From Haliea sp963974125 (GTDB lineage: Bacteria > Pseudomonadota > Gammaproteobacteria > Pseudomonadales > Halieaceae), in contig CAXBCH010000006.1 of the NCBI GenBank assembly GCA_963974125.1, positions 62,001-126,000 on the forward strand: a stretch of 64,000 bases of DNA. The letters are read 5' to 3'. The notes beneath the pieces are model-generated. The model did no database searches, had not been told where the DNA came from, and saw only the letters and a program-made list of their open reading frames with translations. Shown one piece after another: positions 60,859 through 64,000 of this stretch; the first letter of the stretch is position 1, and the number at the start of each line of letters is the position of its first letter. The position numbers and the translations under genes were made by a program.

Positions 60859-60973
60859 CAACCACCGCTCTGGCGCAATCATTCGCGATGATGGGGGATT
60901 CTTAACAGAACTCACCACGGCCGCCGGGGACCACAATAGATCGAGCTGTGACGGTAGCGCCTGGGGCCCACCT

Positions 60974-63190
60974 TCAGTAATCGTAGGTCAGGTCTACCCC
61001 ATAGGTGCGGGGAAATTCATAGTATCCAGCGACTATCGGCCCCAAAGTATTCATGTTCGAGGGCAGATTCTTGTCGGTCAGGTTCCGGCCCCAGAACGAC
61101 ACGCCCAGCTGGCCGCCAGCGAACTCCATACCGCCCAGGGACACGCTGGCATTCAACCGCCAGGTACCGGGGTTGGTTCCATCGACAAAGGGTACCGGCC
61201 TGGTGATGATTTCCTCTTCAGAACGATAGGAGGCATCAAAATGGAACTGCAGTCGCGCGTCACCTATAACAGAAAGAGTTTCATAGTCCGCCGATACCGT
61301 GCTGGTCCACTTTGGGCGCAAATGCTTGGAAATCGGTCCACCCAGAAGCACAAGGTCGATTTCCTTGAATTCAAAATCCAGATAGCCCAGGTTCAGCCCC
61401 ATCGTCAATCCGGTGAAGGGCAGCCAGGATCCTTCGAATTCAATTCCCTGGGCCTCGGTTTCTCCTGCGTTCACCAAAACCTGGGATGTCGGTATAGGAG
61501 GGTCAATCAGATTGCCTGCTGTTCCAAACTGCTGGTTTTCGTACTGGACAAAGAACCACGCAGCGTTGGTCTGCAATCTGTTCTCCAGCCAACTCGCCTT
61601 GGCACCCAACTCAAACGACTTGGACTTCTCGAGCTCGTAAGGGAGGCCAGAGACAATGCCACCGGATATGTACCCGGTTGAATATTTGGAATATACCAGA
61701 GAGTCGAGGGTTGGCTGGTAATTGAGCCCGAGCAGATAGGTAAACTCCGACTCGTCGTAGGCGGTTTCCAGCACTTCACCTGTCATCAAGGTATGATCCA
61801 CATAGTCCTTTTCGTCCTTGGTGTAGCGCCCACCGAGTATCACGTCCCACTGCTCATTGAGGTGATACTCGAGTTGACCATAGGCCGCCATTGACTGAGC
61901 CTCTACATCAGATTGGGTCGCAGGTACGGAACCCGGGAAAAACGTCAAATTCGGGGGCGCGGAACCGAAGAAGCCGTTTTGTGCGTTCTTGTAGCCCCCC
62001 GCGGTCTGATCCAGGTCGTAAAACATCACACCGGTGGTGAGCGTAAACGCTGTTTCGTCCCAGATAAACTGCAGCTCTTCGCTGAATTCTTCCCTCTCGT
62101 TTTCACCGGTTACCGCAAAGATCACCACGATAGGCGCAAACTGCCCGAGACCGTCCAGGGTATGCCCGGGCGCCTGAACTGACGCTTCCCGGTAAGAGAG
62201 AATATTCCGCAGGGTCATGGAATCATTCAGGGCATATTCAGCAGTAAGGTTGTGTCCCCGGGTGAGCTGCGTGGTCGGCAGGTGATACGCATTATTGACC
62301 GAGTCCGGCATCTCCGCGCCAAACGAGGGGCCGGTAAGACCCGCCAGCGTTGGAATGGATCCCAGAATGCCGACTGCGGTCGGCGTTGCCTCCATATCCG
62401 TGTAGTCAAATTTGTAGAGCAGGCTCAGATCCTCATGAAAATCAGCGTCAACCGCGAGGAAGACTGCCTCGGTTTTGGAGTCACCCAGCCGGTCGGGAGA
62501 CACGAAGCTCCCGCCCCCGAACTCGGCAAAATCGACTGCAAAGCCAGCTCCGGTGTTTTCTACCGGCCCTTCCCGGTCACTGTAGCTGTAATTCAGGCTC
62601 GCGCTCAAAGGTCCCAACTGGGGTGTATCGACGCGCGTCCGGGATTCGAAAAGATCAAAATTGCCCGTGGTGAGTTTCTGCCTGAAGCCGAACTCCCCGG
62701 CAGGGTCCTTCGTAATAAAGGCAATAGCACCGCCCGAGGTATTGCGGCCAAACAATGTCCCCTGAGGGCCGCGCAGGACCTCTATGCGTTCGAGATCCGC
62801 GTAATTGACAATGGACGCGCCGCCCCCCCTGAGGTACACACCATCCAGATAGGTGGCAACGCCGGCATCCGCGCCCAGCGCGGTACCTGTCGCGTAGAGC
62901 CCACGGATTTGAAATACCACGCTGCGAGTACCGCCAGCGCCTTCAACAGCGGACATATTGGGTACCAGGGTATTCAGGTCGGTAAGGTTCTGAATCCGAA
63001 AATTTTGAATCGCTGCGTTGCTGAAAGCCGCTATGGATATGGGGACATCCTGCAGACTCTGCTCCCTGCGCTGGGCAGATACCACGACTTCCTCCAGCGC
63101 CTGGGCGGGACCTTGAGCATGGGCTGGAAGTGCATAAACCGCGGGAACGACCGAAGCGGCCAGCACTGCGTTACAAATCACTCTTCTCAT
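60974..63190 (-). CDS. TonB-dependent receptor
   Basis: 738 residues from ATG 63190, where a signal peptide (VICNAVLAASVVPAVYALPA) begins. TonB-box-like EEVVVSAQRR, plug LQDVPISIAAFS and EVLRGPQGTLFGRNTSGGAI. The barrel ends in GVDLTYDY. It shares the LQDVP/LQDTP plug type with the other two receptors in this locus. It is followed 165 bases on by an SDR in the same direction. The gap upstream contains TTGACA (63256-63261), but no convincing -10 at 17 bases. Confidence 0.9.
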   Translation of the reverse strand: MRRVICNAVLAASVVPAVYALPAHAQGPAQALEEVVVSAQRREQSLQDVPISIAAFSNAAIQNFRIQNLTDLNTLVPNMSAVEGAGGTRSVVFQIRGLYATGTALGADAGVATYLDGVYLRGGGASIVNYADLERIEVLRGPQGTLFGRNTSGGAIAFITKDPAGEFGFRQKLTTGNFDLFESRTRVDTPQLGPLSASLNYSYSDREGPVENTGAGFAVDFAEFGGGSFVSPDRLGDSKTEAVFLAVDADFHEDLSLLYKFDYTDMEATPTAVGILGSIPTLAGLTGPSFGAEMPDSVNNAYHLPTTQLTRGHNLTAEYALNDSMTLRNILSYREASVQAPGHTLDGLGQFAPIVVIFAVTGENEREEFSEELQFIWDETAFTLTTGVMFYDLDQTAGGYKNAQNGFFGSAPPNLTFFPGSVPATQSDVEAQSMAAYGQLEYHLNEQWDVILGGRYTKDEKDYVDHTLMTGEVLETAYDESEFTYLLGLNYQPTLDSLVYSKYSTGYISGGIVSGLPYELEKSKSFELGAKASWLENRLQTNAAWFFVQYENQQFGTAGNLIDPPIPTSQVLVNAGETEAQGIEFEGSWLPFTGLTMGLNLGYLDFEFKEIDLVLLGGPISKHLRPKWTSTVSADYETLSVIGDARLQFHFDASYRSEEEIITRPVPFVDGTNPGTWRLNASVSLGGMEFAGGQLGVSFWGRNLTDKNLPSNMNTLGPIVAGYYEFPRTYGVDLTYDY

Positions 63191-63672
63191 TATCGTTACC
63201 ACAGCTGATTTTATAGGATTTAGGTGCGCACTATGGAACGCCAAACCAGGATATCTGTCAATACCTTTTGCAATGTATTCTTTTTACAAATTGATCCATT
63301 TACCGACAGAAACCGCTTCACCCGAAGCTCGCAATAATCCAGCATTTACACTATATTGTGTTGTTTTATCTGCTTTTTTACTGAACAAACAACTCTGAAA
63401 AACTTGCCGAATCGCCTGACGTTTAGGTTTCTATATATATGTTTTTATGTCTGTACCAGCTTCAGGAAAGCGCTTTTTTCGCGCCGCAGCAACCAAGCTG
63501 GCAACAGCTGCTCTTCGAGGAGGGCTGACCACCTCTCAGGTTTTAAGCGCGACGTTTACACAACTAAAGTTGCACAGTAAAATCACAGTTGGTCTTGAAA
63601 CCGCCGCGAGCAAGGCGGCGCGACCAAAGCCTGTGGAATACGGCCCCCAAAACACTGGAGTGCAAAAAGGTT
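63191..63672. other. AT-rich divergent gap without recognised genes
   Basis: This 482-base stretch is clearly more AT-rich than its surroundings, especially about 63240-63460, where runs such as TATATATATG occur. I see no convincing reading frame. It should hold the promoters of the TonB receptor (minus) and the tetR-like gene (plus). A minus-strand TTGACA at 63256-63261 is the only strong promoter element. Confidence 0.5.
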
Positions 63673-64000
63673 ATGGCGATGGAATTCGATCAGGCAGATG
63701 TCGACGCCATGGGCCGCCAGGCCGCCAAAAGCAAGGCGACCCAGGACAAGATCATCGGTGCGGTGATCAGCCTTATCAAGGAAAGCGGATTTGCGGCGGC
63801 CAGTTCAAGCCAGATTGCCAAACGGGCCGGGATCACCTGGGGAGCGGTACAGCATCATTTCGGGGGCAAGGAAGAAATACTCGAGGAAGTGCTGCACCGG
63901 TCTCACACAAAGTTTCACGAGTCCCTCAGCGCAAACAGGTTTACCACCGGAACTGCCAGTCGGCGTGTGGCGAAGTACGTGGACGCAGCCTGGTACCACT
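63673..64000 (+). CDS. TetR-family regulator (partial, cut by window end)
   Basis: 109 residues before the window ends. HTH region: IIGAVISLIKESGFAAASSS, IAKRAGITWGAVQHHFGGKE, typical of TetR. ATG 63673 and ATG 63679 are both possible; the second is better spaced from AAAAAGG. It lies next to, and divergent from, a TonB receptor gene, so it may control that receptor or genes beyond the window. Confidence 0.85.
   Translation, partial: MAMEFDQADVDAMGRQAAKSKATQDKIIGAVISLIKESGFAAASSSQIAKRAGITWGAVQHHFGGKEEILEEVLHRSHTKFHESLSANRFTTGTASRRVAKYVDAAWYH

Noticed and set aside
1..64000. CRISPR arrays, rRNA genes, insertion sequences and secondary-metabolite synthases
   Set aside because: Looked for regular spaced repeats, rRNA signatures, transposase motifs and PKS/NRPS motifs; none were seen.

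Overview
The window looks like a chromosomal segment of a GC-rich marine-type gammaproteobacterium, probably from the Halieaceae/Cellvibrionales neighbourhood. That is inferred from the gene set (rmf, a 1600-residue NAD-glutamate dehydrogenase, MoxR-Bat operon, DUF1315, DUF2797, DUF3429 and DUF3833 proteins) and from the many TonB-dependent receptors and short-chain dehydrogenases (SDRs). It is not a database identification.

Region 1 (1-1.9 kb) is a scar of a mobile element beside a tRNA-Arg(CCU) gene: the end of a GGDEF protein, a DUF1902 gene, the C-terminal stump of a tyrosine integrase, and a RelE/HigB-HigA-type toxin-antitoxin pair with a palindromic operator. Region 2 (1.9-38 kb) is mostly housekeeping and accessory core: an MDR oxidoreductase, small envelope proteins, a DapB/2,4-diaminopentanoate-dehydrogenase-like (DAPDH-like) enzyme, a TonB receptor with a beta-helix lipoprotein, a decayed acyltransferase, a tandem DsbA-like protein, glycolate oxidase glcDEF, rmf, NAD-GDH, a six-gene MoxR/DUF58/DUF4381/VWA/VWA-TPR/BatD operon, DUF1315-DUF2797-pepN, nadK-rhomboid, lipA with a PLP enzyme, and a beta-CASP nuclease-like protein.

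Region 3 (38-64 kb) is a dense catabolic-looking accessory locus. It holds two KshA-type Rieske oxygenases, an acyl-CoA synthetase, seven SDRs, two more DAPDH-like enzymes, a RidA protein, an LLM flavin-dependent oxidoreductase, two NTF2/SnoaL-like proteins, three TonB-dependent receptors, and four regulators (three TetR, one AraC/GlxA). Most strikingly it encodes a membrane protein that reads as a homologue of plant cycloeucalenol cycloisomerase, the enzyme that opens the 9beta,19-cyclopropane ring of phytosterol precursors.

My working model, which is inference, is a pathway for taking up and degrading a hydrophobic polycyclic isoprenoid (sterol or triterpenoid, possibly with a cyclopropane ring). 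TonB receptors would import it, the cycloisomerase and Rieske enzymes would open or oxidise rings, SDRs would handle hydroxyl and keto groups, and the CoA ligase would activate a side-chain acid. The pairing of amine-dehydrogenase-like enzymes with RidA raises the alternative that an amine or imine intermediate is involved. Divergent promoters with clear palindromes sit between the Rieske/CoA-ligase operon and its TetR gene, and between the cycloisomerase/SDR operon and a second TetR gene, so the locus is probably induced by a ligand.
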